Origin: Tretioscincus oriximinensis
Taxonomy: Eukaryota; Chordata; Lepidosauria; Squamata; Gymnophthalmidae
Reading direction: 5' to 3'
DNA: 64,000 nt
Assembly (NCBI GenBank): GCA_022410635.1
Contig: JAJVDF010000412.1
Coordinates: forward strand, 1,025,771-1,089,770
The translations under genes were made by a program, and so were the position numbers. Positions within the stretch are counted from its first letter, which is position 1; each line of letters begins with the position of its first letter. Positions 22,079 to 33,929 of this stretch are shown piece after piece. The notes beneath the pieces were generated by a model that did not search any database, was not told where the DNA came from, and saw only the letters and a program-made list of their open reading frames with translations.

Positions 22079-22530
22079 TTAGGCTGACCAGATGTCCCCT
22101 TTTTTTTGGGGGGGGGGTTAGGGTTAGGGTTTTCAACCCCCACAAAGGGTTCATCTGGTCAGCTTACTTTTTTGGGGGTGTCTCCTGGTTTTTTCTGAAG
22201 AAAAAAAATTGAAAAAGTTTGAAAAAAAAACTTTTTTTGAAAACATTTTCCTCAGAAAAAACTGGGAGGCACCCTAAAACTGGGTTTTCAACCCCCCCCA
22301 AAAAGTAAACTGACAGGATGATCCCTTGGGGGGGTTGAAAACCCGTTTTTGGGGTGCCTCCCAGTTTTTTCTGAGAAAAATCTTTTCCCAAAAAAAAATA
22401 TTTTTGGAAAAAAAAGAATTTTTAATTTTTTTCCTCAGAAAAAAACGGGAGGCACCCCAAAAACGGGTTTTCAACCCCCTCCCAAAAGGGNTCATCTGGT
22501 CAGCCTAACTGGGGTCATCTGGTCAGCCTA
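22079..22530. mobile_element. nested foldback MITEs (GGCTGACCAGATG family)
   Basis: A short palindromic unit (TAGGCTGACCAGATGTCCCC to TTCATCTGGTCAGCTTA, 22079-22167) carries GGGTTAGGGTTAGGGTT inside. It is followed by two stem-loop units with CACCCTAAAACTGGGTTTTC and GAAAACCCGTTTTTGGGGTG, then a doubled terminal GGGNTCATCTGGTCAGCCTA / GGGGTCATCTGGTCAGCCTA. Several copies are piled up. Confidence 0.75.
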
Positions 22531-22836
22531 CTATCTGTTGAATAAAGTTTTTCTTCGGGTTTCTCTATATGTCTTTTCTTTCTCATCTACCTTGCAAGCC
22601 TGGACTTTGACTGTATATTGCCTATGGACTGTAATTAACTTATTTATTTATTTACTTTATTTATTTATTTTATTCCCCCTCTTTCCTCAGCTACTTGTGG
22701 TTTCATAATAATAAAAGCAATAAAGTAGTATCTTCTTACTAATACTAGTAGCTATATTTTGTCTAAATATGGCCCTGTTACTTTGTATTAACATTTTAAC
22801 ATTTGTTTTGTTATAAGGTAGGACTGCGCACATGTT

Positions 22837-22870
<34 letters not shown>
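22837..22870. repeat. (CA)n microsatellite
   Basis: About 17 CA dinucleotides. Confidence 0.95.
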
Positions 22871-22874
<4 letters not shown>

Positions 22875-22879
22875 CATAG

Positions 22880-23197
22880 CTGCCTGGTTCCTGTTTTATT
22901 GTTTTAAGTTGTGCTTCTGCCTGCTTTTCTACACCATTTTTTCACAAGGACAAGTGCTTATTATAAAAGCTTGGATGCCCAGCAGCTGAAGCTAGCAGTA
23001 GCAGCAGCCCAAGTGTAAAAAAAACACTTGTTGTGCTGGTGCCAGGGACTGCTAGGAAGTGTAGTCCGAGCAGCAGTCTTTTCTACCCAGCCTGCGTGGA
23101 GCCCTGTCCTACAGACTACAGCTACCAGGCTGCACCACGGCTAGCTCTGAGAAGTAGGAAGCCACTTTAACCAATATGTGGCCAGTTCCACCTACAG
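22880..23197 (+). repeat. unnamed interspersed repeat 'A', left part (interrupted)
   Basis: TAAGTTGTGCTTCTGCCTGC, TTATTATAAAAGCTTGGATG, CCCAGCAGCTGAAGCTAGCA. Closely matches 33930-34360 (plus) and the reverse of 25120-25450. It stops at 23197 where a MITE begins and resumes at 23903. Confidence 0.75.
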
Positions 23198-23902
23198 CAG
23201 TGCTAGCTAACGGGTGACACTCCCGATGTTCCTGAATCACAACGCCCCCAATTCCATTTCACTCCCAGCGCTGTTAAGCCCAGGAAATGATACAGTTAAT
23301 AAAGGCTGGAAATACAGGCCACATGAAAAAACAGCAGTGATTGTCAGCTGAGCAGCAGAAGAGCTGTATGATATTTCTATGAATAAACCCCAAAAGGACA
23401 AAATCAAATACTGTGATCTCCCTTTAAGTAAAATAGGCAGGAGCAGCAGGCCTGAGTGGAGGACAGGTCTGTCGAGGCCTGGATACATATGAACCTGAGA
23501 CAGTGTTAAGCTGAAGAGAAGGATAAAAGTAACTTTGAAGTTAAGTTTCCTATGTGTTGTATATGTTAAAGTTATTTCTTTATTTGTTATAAAAGCCACA
23601 GGTGTCTGCGTCATTCAGAGGCCTAAAGGTGGGTGTTCATGAGGATTAATGGTGGCAGTGGAAGTAGTTAAGGTCTCCTGTCAGAAGCAAATATATAATA
23701 CTAAGAAACATATTGAAAGCTATATTAACCGGATTGGGTTAACATTGTGGACAAGAATGCAGGANACTGGAAGGAAACCAAGGTGTGGGGGACACTTCAT
23801 GGAAGCCAGAGGGATCACAGCAAGCCGACTTGGCTAAACCAAATGGAATGTTGGTAGTTGTAGTTCAGGAACATTCGGAGGGTCACCTGTTGGCCATCAC
23901 TG
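23198..23902. mobile_element. hAT-like MITE with CAGTG ends and 8-bp duplication
   Basis: About 705 bases. The left end CAGTGCTAGCTAACGGGTGA and the reverse complement of the right end (CAGTGATGGCCAACAGGTGA) agree, and homology continues to TGTTCCTGAA-ACAAC. The flanks ACCTACAG and GTCTACAG form an 8-bp target-site duplication with two mismatches, as expected for hAT. No transposase; internal frames are not convincing. Confidence 0.82.
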
Positions 23903-23951
23903 GTCTACAGGAAACATTTTTGCTGCTTACAGAAAGTTGGCTGGGGGACTG

Positions 23952-23956
<5 letters not shown>
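23903..23956 (+). repeat. repeat 'A', right part
   Basis: GAAACATTTTTGCTGCTTAC continues repeat A exactly as in the uninterrupted copy at 34314. Confidence 0.75.

Positions 23957-23988
<32 letters not shown>
23957..23988. repeat. (CA)n microsatellite
   Basis: About 15 CA units. Confidence 0.9.
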
Positions 23989-23989
<1 letters not shown>

Positions 23990-23999
23990 ACTGGGATAG

Positions 24000-25115
24000 A
24001 TCTTTGCACCTTTAATGGGTATAGAAAAGAGACATTTTCACCAGGTGCAACTTATAATACCTGCAGCACCTGATTAGGAGTTAAATTACTTTTTTATACA
24101 CATTAAGCGTGCAAAGTTTTATCCCAGTTTTAACTCTTATATATATTACATAAGCTATAAATCAGCTATTTATCAACTCTTTGAGGACATCTTGTGGCAA
24201 CCATATAAATTGCTTATCTCTTATCTGAAAGGTTTTTGTGCCTTACTCTGTTTCAGTGACCTAGAATAGGCTGTGCCAGCTTATTTGGTATTAGATGATG
24301 TAGATTAAAGCCTGAAATTTTAGCCAGACATGTCCTGACCTATTTCACAATCCCACATAATTATTCTGATATGTTGAAAATATCATAGCAAATATAGCTT
24401 AGTCAAAACATGTCCAATACCCAGACTAAGGAATATATTATATTCTTCAACCAACTGCTTGCCCATAAAAAGACCTATTCTTTAATTCCATAGCTGTTTA
24501 GTTTGATTTAAAAGTATTTAACGTTCAACGTTTTGAAAATCTAAGTAGACAATTAAATTAATTTTATTTACATATTTGCTGATGTTCTTTTAAAGCAAAT
24601 TAAATGTTTTGCTATTTAGAAACCATGGTGATTCTGCAATCAACCCTAGATAAATGTATGAAAAACAATTAAAGAAAGGGGAAAGGCGCTGTCAGGTAAG
24701 AATCCCACTAAAAATGCATATGGTGCTTAGTAGACAGGAATGTAAGCTGACAGTTGCTCCTTGCATCTGGCAGACTACAGCAAGGAACAATTACACAAGA
24801 ATTGTGTTTAAATCTTACATTGTCTCTTTCTATATAGAAGTAAACCTAAGAACGTATATAGTGAAACAGTAATATTCCTAAAAGTACCTGGATTTATTTG
24901 GCCATGAGCAGTGTTAGTTACCTTCTTCTGGATGTTGCTCCAGAAATTATTTTTTGTATCACAGATAGAGTTATCAGGGGGGGGGGAAGCAAAACAGACA
25001 TGCTGCATCTTTAATCGGTATGTAAAACAAGAAAAATTCAGCAGATGTTACAGGTATANGCTGCATCAAATTTCTTCTTCGGTATTTACATTAAAAATGC
25101 AGCTTGCTTTTTGCT
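24000..25115. other. intergenic, nothing recognised
   Basis: AT-rich; short frames only. Confidence 0.35.
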
Positions 25116-25119
25116 GCTA

Positions 25120-25450
25120 TCCCTAATCACAGTGGTTGCCTTTCACAAATCTACAGATGAAACCTCCAGGCAACTTCCTGTGAGCAGCAAATTTATTTCC
25201 GTGGGTGGGACTGAGTGCAGATTGGCTGAGGAATCATTCTCCGCCCAGGGCTAACTGTGGTGCAGGCTGGGAGCTGTAGTCAGCAGAGCAGAACCCCATG
25301 CAGATGAAGAGGCTGCCTTCTGCTCGGACTATACTTCCCCACAGCACAACTCCTATTTCACTTTCTTCACATTTGGACTGCTGATGCTGTTACTGCCAGC
25401 TTCATGAAGTTGCTAGGCATCCAGACTTTTAAATAAGCACTTCTCATTGT
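25120..25450 (-). repeat. unnamed interspersed repeat 'A', inverted copy
   Basis: The reverse complement contains AGTCTGGATGCCTAGCAACT, CATGAAGCTGGCAGTAACAG and CAGCCTGCACCACAGTTAGC, aligned with copies at 22.9 and 34.0 kb. Confidence 0.75.
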
Positions 25451-26860
25451 GAAAAAAGCAAAGAAAGGAAGGTAGAAATATAACTGATACCTATAAATCT
25501 GAAAACAAAAATGCTGTCGGAAGATGAAAAAAACAAGAAGTTGGTAATTTGTTATTGTTGACAACTGGCACTCAGTCTATATATGCTTGACAGTAACATT
25601 CAGACCCGTATTTANGTGGAGGGCAACAGGGGCAGCAGCCCAGGGCGGCAGAATTAGGGGGGTGGCAGTTGCACCCTCCCCCCAGTTAAAAAATACAATA
25701 AAAAAAATCAACCAGAGCATTGCTAGGAGGCTCTGGCAACCAGTGCCAGCTCATAAAGGCACACCCCACAATAAAATAAATAAAAACAATATTTTTTTCA
25801 ATTCGCAGCAGCACAACTAGGAGCCTCTGGCAACCAGGGCTAGTTACAGGCAAAGGCTATTGTGGCAATAATTACAAGAACCAATACACTGACAAGTTTT
25901 TATTCATTAACGACAATTGGAGGAATAATTAATATGACAATACATGCATAACATTATCAAATAGCATTGGATTGATTATAGATATAGGAATGATGCAAAC
26001 AGCACAATGGAATTCGTGGGGCCATCATTTAAGGCCAGCGCTTTTGCCCTGCCTCTGCTGTGTGCGTCCTGGCTGTCATTGCACTCTCCGGACTTCTGTA
26101 GACCCAGAAGAGCACCAGGAGCAGCCGACTGTCAGCACACGCCAGGACGTTCCGTCCTGCACCCTTCCCGTTTACTGCCCTGGGGTGTCATATACCTAAA
26201 ATATGGCACTGGCAGCATTTACAGCTGTACTTAATGCTATTTTGAATATTTCAACCTGTTGGGAGATGCCAAGAATCAAACCAGCAATTGTTTGCTGCTG
26301 AAATATGGCCCATCTGAACTAGGCAAGACAAAAGTAACAGTTGCAAAAAACTTCAAGAAAGAAGTTGTGAGCCAGATGTAACATGCCAAATAGAAGACTA
26401 TTTCAGTCATCGTCCCAGAATCAGGCTGATAAGCCAAATTATTCATTGAGTTTCCCATTACTTCCTGAAGAGTTTAGCACATGGAAGAAAGGATCAAAGT
26501 ACTGTACATGCTTCAGAAGAGACATTATGCCTTCTCATTTATCTTCAGGAAGGCCAAGGGAGTCAGACTTCCTGAAAACCACACTCCAGGAAGCCCTGTT
26601 CATTCATTGCATATCCTGACTTTCTCTTCGCTTACTACACCATCATCTAATTGTGCACTATAACTGCCTATAAACAGAACAAGCAGTCTATAGATTATGT
26701 AAGAGATATACATCATATCTTTGTTTTGCTAAAAATATAAATACTTGAACTGGAATGGATGAGAGAACTCAGGGGATGTATGAAGTAACTAAAAAAACTA
26801 ATATTGGATTTCCTGTTTTGTGCATTTATTTTACAGAAATCTTCTTCATTCCTTTTGGTA
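25451..26860. other. intergenic, nothing firmly recognised
   Basis: Includes a short GC-richer block (25,610-25,830) with a duplicated phrase (GCTAGGAGGCTCTGGCAACC and TAGGAGCCTCTGGCAACCAG), possibly a fragment of a repeat, and a GC-richer stretch near 26,000-26,180 without a credible frame. Confidence 0.35.
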
Positions 26861-26864
26861 ATTC

Positions 26865-27240
26865 ATAAGAACATTAGAGGAGCCCTTCTGAGTCTGGCCA
26901 CAAACCATGTAGTCCAGCTTTCTGTCCCACACAATGGCCCACTAGTTGCACTGGGATAGTCTCAAGCAGGAGAAGGCAAAACCCTCACCTGTTCTTGACT
27001 CCCTGAAAATGGCATTTTGGGAATACTTTCTGTTTTCCCATCCTAATAGCCATTGATACACCTGAGTTCCGTGAATTTATCTAATCCTATCCAGGTTGCT
27101 AGCTACCACCACCTTTTCCAGAAGTTAATTCCATTGACTAACGACCCCTCTGGGTGAAAAAATACTTTCCCACCATGTCTGCCTTAACTATTCTAACCAA
27201 ATTCAAATCTACTAATCGTCAAATCTCCAAATAAAAATAT
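26865..27240 (-). repeat. CR1 LINE 3' UTR
   Basis: Reverse-oriented CR1 end: AAGAACATTAGAGGAGCCCT, TTTCTGTCCCACACAATGGC, AATACTTTCCCACCATGTCT. Confidence 0.78.
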
Positions 27241-27242
27241 GT

Positions 27243-27512
27243 TTTTATATTTATTTATTATTTATTTGTATTTGTATCCCGCTCTATACCCGAAGGTCTC
27301 AGGGCAGCCAACCATAGTGTGGCGCCCAAAGCTTTTGTTGCTTTCTCCATAACAGACACCCTGTGGAGTAGGTGGGCCTGAGAGAGTTCAAAGAACTGTG
27401 ACTGGCCATAGGTTACCCAGCTGACTTTCGTGGAGGAGTGGGGAATCAAACTGGGAGACTAACTGATAAGACTCCAACACTCTAACCACTACACCAAACT
27501 GGTTCTCTCAGT
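27243..27512 (-). repeat. SINE-1 (L2-like tail)
   Basis: On plus: TTTATTTGTATTTGTATCCC, CTCTATACCCGAAGGTCTCA, CACCCTGTGGAGTAGGTGGG, and CACTACACCAAACTGGTTCT at the head end. Nearly full length. Confidence 0.87.
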
Positions 27513-27514
27513 AT

Positions 27515-28940
27515 ATAAATACTCTGAGTATTTAATATAAATACTCAGAGAATTAACAATGGATGAACTAAGGCATAAATTGGTGCAAATTGGTTTTCAA
27601 AGTGTTAATTTCTAGGGCTGAACTTCATTTGCTCTCATGTGCAAATTTCAAAATACTAACCTTTCAATGTGTCTCTCAGGAGATTTGAGTTGACTCTCTG
27701 GTTTTCACACACTCCATAACAATGCTGCTGTGCCATCATATTTGGAAACAATAATTAAGGATAGTTGCTGCTATATACTGAACCTCTGATCAACACAAGA
27801 TCATGAGAACAATACTAATTATTTCTGCGTTTCTCTTCTTCTCTAGTTTCTTTTAGTGGTTCCCTGCTTCATTTTACTTTCCTCATTATTTCACATTACC
27901 ATCTTTACTTTTATTCCTCTTTGGTCTCGGATTTTTCTTGCTTTTTAAACTTGAGATATAAGAGTAATTTTTACTTTGCAAAAACTTTACTCTTGCAACA
28001 AGTGTTACTGCTTTGTTATTTTGGGAATCACATTCTTTGAGTCACTTTACTGTTTAATTTACCTAATAAATGTGTTTCCTTCCTTTTGTTTCTTTTTATT
28101 AAACCTTGATGTGAAATATTGTTCTTTCCTATGTGCTTTTTTAAATTCTAATTTATATATATTGAGATCAACCAAGGATTTCCCCTCTTTGGGATATTTT
28201 CCAGTCTATTACCAGTTAAAGAAAACCAATCATCCTTCAAAATCTACATGAAAGGATTTCTGGTAAAATACATGTGTTAGACCAGATCCTATAATAGGCT
28301 CACTCAGGTCCAGCAAATGTCCATTGGTTGTTTACCTGTTTAGGGGTTAAAGTTTAAACATTTAAAATATTTATTTTGTTGTTGATCAGTTATGGGGGAA
28401 TATTCCAGAAGGAACCAGGGCTGGCTACTGATTGGCCAGGGAGGGCCAGGACTTAATTATACAAGAGCGACATTTGGCCCAGACACCTACTCTGGTTGTG
28501 ATCTCTCTTTGGAGCTGTATGAGAACCTCATACAGGTCACCAAAATAACATCCGTTCTATGTAATCTGAGATCTTGTAGAGGGGATCTGCAAGAAAATTT
28601 GCCCCACCTGTGTGTCCAGCCATTTTACATGACATCGTTTGTCACTTCCAGTATTTGCTTCCAGAGAAATGGTGCCCAGAGTGACGTCACTTCCTGTTGT
28701 GCCCAGGAATTGATGTCATAAAAAATTCTCACATGCTTCTCACACAAATTAAGTCAGAACTGCTCGATATTTTCAGGCTCCCTGCACAATATTTGGCTTC
28801 TCGGAGCTCCCATCATTAGTCCTGGTTTACTTGTTACAGAGCTCTTCAATGAACTTACTGTTGGTGTGATTCTTTGAAGACTTCCAGAGGCTTCATAATG
28901 CCTATCCAAATTTGCCTATCCAAATGCAGAATCAATACAT
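27515..28940. other. intergenic, nothing recognised
   Basis: AT-rich then mixed composition; the short frames have no protein character. Confidence 0.35.
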
Positions 28941-28944
28941 ATGA

Positions 28945-29275
28945 TCTGATGAAGAAGAAGAGGAAGAAGAACAGAAAGAAGAGGAAGAAGAAGAAGATGA
29001 AGAAGAAGAACTGGATTCTTATACCCCGCTTTTCTCACCTTTCAAAGGGACTCAAAGTGGCTTACAAGGGTATTTTGCCCGAAGGTTTCATTTTATCTTC
29101 CCCACCAGGCTGTGGTGGTTCCCATGTATCTACTTGCAGTCAGTTGCAATTTCTTGCAATTCATGCTTTCGAATAGCTGGGTTGGCTAGAGCTACAGGCT
29201 CACCCCTCTCTACGTCCGACACAGGTCTTTGAAACACGATCTCCCAGCTGAGAGACGGATAGCTATCGGTGCCTG
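28945..29275 (-). repeat. SINE-2 with long (GAA)n
   Basis: On plus: an irregular GAA/GGAA tract (28,948-29,010), ATTCTTATACCCCGCTTTTC, GGGACTCAAAGTGGCTTACA, GCTGTGGTGGTTCCCATGTA, and the head end CACGATCTCCCAGCTGAGAG. Confidence 0.85.
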
Positions 29276-30017
29276 TTACAAACAGATTACAATCTGCATT
29301 TTGGTACTAACAGTACTCATGAAGCCAAAGAGAAGACTTGCATTTGAGGAGAAGACAGATTAAGCAGTATAGATAGAAAGTTTGTAAACTTGAAAAAAGA
29401 CCTGGACAAGCACAGTCATGCGTCAGAATCATTAACAAAAATCTGTCCCACACTGCTTTTAATCAAACTCTGTTCTGTATTTGTTTTAGGTGTGTCAGAT
29501 CCGGAAGGCATGCTGTAGAGTTCCGTAGTGCATATTTTTCTGAAACTTCCCTGAACTCTACATACTTCCTTAATCCTGGTTGCAGCTGGTGTCCTAAAAT
29601 CCTGTGATTGATACCACTTCAAACAAGTTTTGTACTTTTCTAGCAGTTTTATAAATATTTGGGTACATCAAAAAGTGCTTTGGGTTTATCAGATCAAGTC
29701 CAGGCTAAAAATCTATTTGGATTGTTTTATCAGAAAATAAACTGGCTAACACCAAAACAAAACAGAATATAAACAATATGACAAGAGGAGGAATCAGTAA
29801 ATAATTATCTTCAAGAATTTTTTGTCAACAATGCTTAAAGTGGCATAGTTGTCACAAGTGGCTAATTTATTTAGAAAGAGCAATATAAATGTGATGACGA
29901 TGACAATGATTTGGGCACTTGAGAATCCCAGATACCTACATATTTTATTTATTTATTTAACATTATTTATATCCTGGCGTTCATCATTGGTCCAAGGGTG
30001 AGTAACAAAAGAGGAGC

Positions 30018-30150
30018 TACAGGCATAAATGGCTCAGTCGCTTAGGAAATGGTCTCTCATCTGAGAGACTGGGTTCCAAGCCCTGTGTTGGACGTGGGAA
30101 CCACCACAGCCTGGTGGGGAAGATAGAATGTCAGCCTTCTTTCTTAAGAG
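30018..30150 (+). repeat. SINE-2, 3' truncated
   Basis: CATAAATGGCTCAGTCGCTT, GAGACTGGGTTCCAAGCCCT, GGGAACCACCACAGCCTGGT. The Bov-B-like tail is missing. Confidence 0.75.
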
Positions 30151-30399
30151 TCAAAAGCTTGGTGAATGTAGGCACTTGGTGAGCCTTTAGAAAGTCTGCT
30201 CCAGAATGTTTGGGCCACTACAGAGAAAGTCTTCCTATATGCCCAAGCCCCTTATATCACTAAGATCTTAATGCGCAGGCAGGTCTACATGAAAGAAGAG
30301 GCTCCTTCAAATAGCCAGAGCTCATGCCTTTCAGGGCTTTTGTATGCTAATACTTGTGAAATAACTTCTGATGGTTGTTCTTAAACCCAGGGATAATTT

Positions 30400-31388
30400 C
30401 TATGAAAATGAAGTATCAGATCTTCGGCCCAGTCTTCCTCGGACAGAGAAGTGGCTGCTAGGATATATAGCTTATTACTGGCGCAAGCATACCCTAAGTA
30501 GAGGGCATTGAAGAGCTAATGGAAGGAGGCATGCAATATCTCAATACAGGATGAGGAATGGTCTCGGATCCCGATTAATTTATGTGACTGTCACAAATCA
30601 CAGAAAGACAGGGAACTTTCCCTCAAGGTATTATACAAATGGTACCGAACCTCACTTTTATTACATAGAATGAGAAGTCAGATCTNCCACTTGTGCTGGA
30701 ACGGGTGTGGCAACATGGGTACCTACATCCATCTGTGGTGGAATTGCCCCCATTCACGAACATTCTGAAATTTTGTGCAAGAAGCAATGAATAAAATTCT
30801 TGGGGAAGACATTATACTCACACCTGCGCTTGTTTTTCTCAATGTATTTCATAATGAGCACAGAAATCTGGGGAAATGAATGCTTATTAAGTCACTGCTC
30901 ACAGCTTCTAAATATGTGATAGCCCTCCATTGGAAATCTACTCAACCTCTGGGAATTCCGTACTGGATAAGCAGCATAAATGAACTAATAACAATACAAC
31001 AGATAAGGATGTCAGGCTTGCTTCTGGACAAGCTGCCTAAGTTCAATTCTTCAGGGCAGCAAGGCTGGACGACTACAATATTCTTTGTTCAGGGAACTCA
31101 TTCCTGACTTACAATGTCCTTTTCTGCTGGCTACCTTATTTACCGAGTCTGGATAGTTAACCAATCACGGGGGAGTTTACAGCTGGCATATCTCCTCTCT
31201 TATGCCTTCCCTCTGCAGTATTCTCTGGATAAAGCATTATTGGGAAGGAGTNGGAGGCTGAGTTTCAACAAAATGTAAATTATGTAACACAACACTGGAG
31301 TTTACGGTTTGTATGTTTATTGGTTTATATATAAATTTTGGTTTGCCTTTTGCTCTGTAATGTTTTAATCTCTTCAATAAAAAAAGAT
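30400..31388 (+). repeat. L1 LINE ORF2 3' end, degraded
   Basis: Translated pieces resemble the L1 C-terminal segment: CGGIAPIHEH / WWNCPHSRTFWNFVQEAMNK, ILGEDIILTPALVFLNVFHN and ECLLSHCSQLLNM, in shifting frames. It ends with TTTTAATCTCTTCAATAAAA and oligo-A. Confidence 0.75.
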
Positions 31389-31814
31389 GAAGTATCAGAA
31401 AGAAACCAATTTTATGAAATGTTTCCTAACCACAGGTTGGTCTGCTTGCACTTACCTAAAGTGTTACTTATTTTTTTCTCATTGCATGCTGGAAATAGCA
31501 TTAAATGTGCGGAAACGGTGACTGCTGCCTCCCCACGCCCCTTCCACATATATGGAGAAGCTCAACAGACATTCCTTTCTATGGTTTATTGTTCCGACTT
31601 TTAATCCATCTTCAGTTCTGAAGAATTGGACTAAACAAGTGGGGAAAACATTTTTCCTGCTTCAGTCCAGTTCTTCATGACTGAAGATGGGTTAAAAGTA
31701 TATATTTACAGCACCCAAATTCTATCACACAATGTCCCAAAACAGTGCCAGACAAAAGGAAATAACTGCCTATGACCATCAGAGACTTTCTTGACCCATA
31801 AACCCTTTTCTGCA

Positions 31815-31955
31815 CCAGGCCTTAATCTGGTTTATATCTTAACCTATAATGCTGGATTCTGATGACAGAGCCTACACTGTCATGTGGATGGCCAAGCTCT
31901 GTCCCAGGATGTTATCCAGAATAAGGCTCTGTGAGGACATGGACTAGAAGTGGAT
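31815..31955. mobile_element. GTCCCCACTGAGCC-family MITE, degraded
   Basis: CAGGCCTTAATCTGGTTTAT, CTACACTGTCATGTGGATGG, CCAGAATAAGGCTCTGTGAG. Confidence 0.6.
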
Positions 31956-32499
31956 AGTCCACAATAAAGCACTGGGTGGAAGGATTTATTCCAGAATATC
32001 CATGCTTTATCGTGGAATATCCAGTTATAGGGGAATAAATAAATGATGTGAGGATGCAGCTTCTGGCCCTAACTACATTGAGCTTTATTCTTATTTATTC
32101 CAATAATATTTTATCAAGACTAAAAAAAATGTACAAACTTGTTTACAATTTCGTCGGTTCCATACAGGTGAAATGAAATAGCTTGAAGCAAATGCTTGAT
32201 AAACCAATGCAAACTGTACAACTGCGTCAACAACCATTAAAAACAACAACTCTCGGTTCAATCTTGATCGTTGATTGACCTTATCTGAAAACATTGGAAG
32301 GAAGGAAAAGTCACAATTTAATTTATTATCTAGGAAATACATTTGGAGGGATCCTTGGGGGGGTGTCATAGGGAAACATCTTTCTGTGTTATTATGATCC
32401 AAGGAGATTACTTTTCCTTGAATTTGGAGCCACTATCCATTCCAGCCATCTTTGACAACTATACCTAGATGAGTTCATGTTCATCCAAATTGACGATTT

Positions 32500-32712
32500 T
32501 CCAGTAATAAGAAGAGCCATACTGGATCAGGACAAAGCCCATCTAGTCCAGCATTCTGTCCCACATAGAGGCCCACCAGATGCACCTGGGCAGTCTGAAC
32601 AGAGGAAAGCAAAATATGCTTCTGTTCATGACTCCCTGCAAATGGTATTTCAGGAGTCCTGCCTGTTGCTCCATCCTGGAGGCAGCATCCAGGCATCCAT
32701 CCTAGTACCCAT
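32500..32712 (-). repeat. CR1 LINE 3' UTR
   Basis: AAGAGCCATACTGGATCAGG, GGCCCACCAGATGCACCTGG, AATGGTATTTCAGGAGTCCT; reverse orientation. Confidence 0.85.
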
Positions 32713-33094
32713 TCATAATAACATAAGAAGAGCCATACTGATTGGCTATCTCATATTTTGCTGCCATTATTAACCATTTCACTAGATCCCAATATTTCAG
32801 TGTGCATGCTAATCTTGAAATACAAAAAGAAACACTAAAGCTGGTGTTTTATATCTGTGTCGAGTAGCTGACTTAGACTAGATTGAAAAACACCATTGAG
32901 AAATTTTCTACCTTAGAGCACACCGATCACCACCACCCCATATGCATATATGTTCCCAACTGATGGCACCCACGCCAACACAAAGGACTGCTTTGGCTAA
33001 ACATTCTGAAGCCTTATTATGGTTATGTCATCATCATTATCAACATCGTATTTATAACACCCTTTTCACCAAAGGGCGGTGGTCACACCCTGTC

Positions 33095-33770
33095 ACTGTG
33101 AAGTAGGTATGGCTGAGAGTACTGTGTTCAATTCTGGTCACCACATCTCAAGAGGGATATTTTGGAACTGGAGAAGGTGCAGAAAAGGGCAACAAAAATG
33201 ATCAAGGGTCTGGAGCACCTCCCTTACGAAGCAAGGCTGCAACGTCTGGGCCTCTTCAGCCTTGAAAAGACGTTTGAGGGGTGATCTGATTGAAGTGTAC
33301 AAAATCATGCATGGGATCGACAGAGTGAACANAGAAAAATGTTTTCTCTATGACACAACACAAGGACCAGAGGGCACTCCTTAAAACTGTTGGGNAGAAA
33401 AGTGAGAACAGACAAAGGAAAGTATTTTTTCACCCAGAGGGTCATCGGCCTGTGGAATTTACTTCCTGAAGAGGTAGTGGTAGCTAACAGCTTGGATAGT
33501 TTCAAGACAGGACTAGACAGGTTTATGGACACTAAGGATATAAATGGATACTAACATAGCTGTCTGGATGTAGCCTCCAGGATGGAGCAACAGGCAGGAC
33601 TCTTGAAATACCATTTGCAGGGAGTCACGAACAGGAGCAGCATATTTTGCTTTCCTCTGTTCGGACTGCCCAGGTGCATCTGGTGGGCCTCTGTGTGACA
33701 CAGAATGCTGGACTCGATGGGCTGTGGCCTGATCCAGTATGACTCTTCTTATGTTTTTATGTTCTTATGA
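33095..33770 (+). repeat. CR1 LINE 3' end
   Basis: TCTGGTCACCACATCTCAAG, AACTGGAGAAGGTGCAGAAA, GAGGGGTGATCTGATTGAAG and the full 3' UTR to TATGACTCTTCTTATG. The coding part is broken by frame changes. Confidence 0.87.
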
Positions 33771-33779
33771 ATTCTAAAT

Positions 33780-33875
33780 AACCGTGACTGGACTCAGCTG
33801 AGCCAAGGACACCCAGCTGGCTTCGTGGAGGAGTGTGGGAGCAAACTGGGAGATTATCAGATAAGAGAAACGCTA
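33780..33875 (-). repeat. SINE-1 head and body fragment
   Basis: CCAAGGACACCCAGCTGGCT, GTGTGGGAGCAAACTGGGAG. Confidence 0.6.
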
Positions 33876-33929
33876 CACTAAATTGTCAATCACTAGCATT
33901 CTGGGCCATAGATGGGGTTCCAGATGTAA

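Noticed and set aside
23237..23614. 125-residue minus frame inside the hAT-like MITE as a transposase or membrane protein
   Set aside because: No transposase motif and no conservation argument; a hydrophobic translation of AT-rich DNA is expected by chance.
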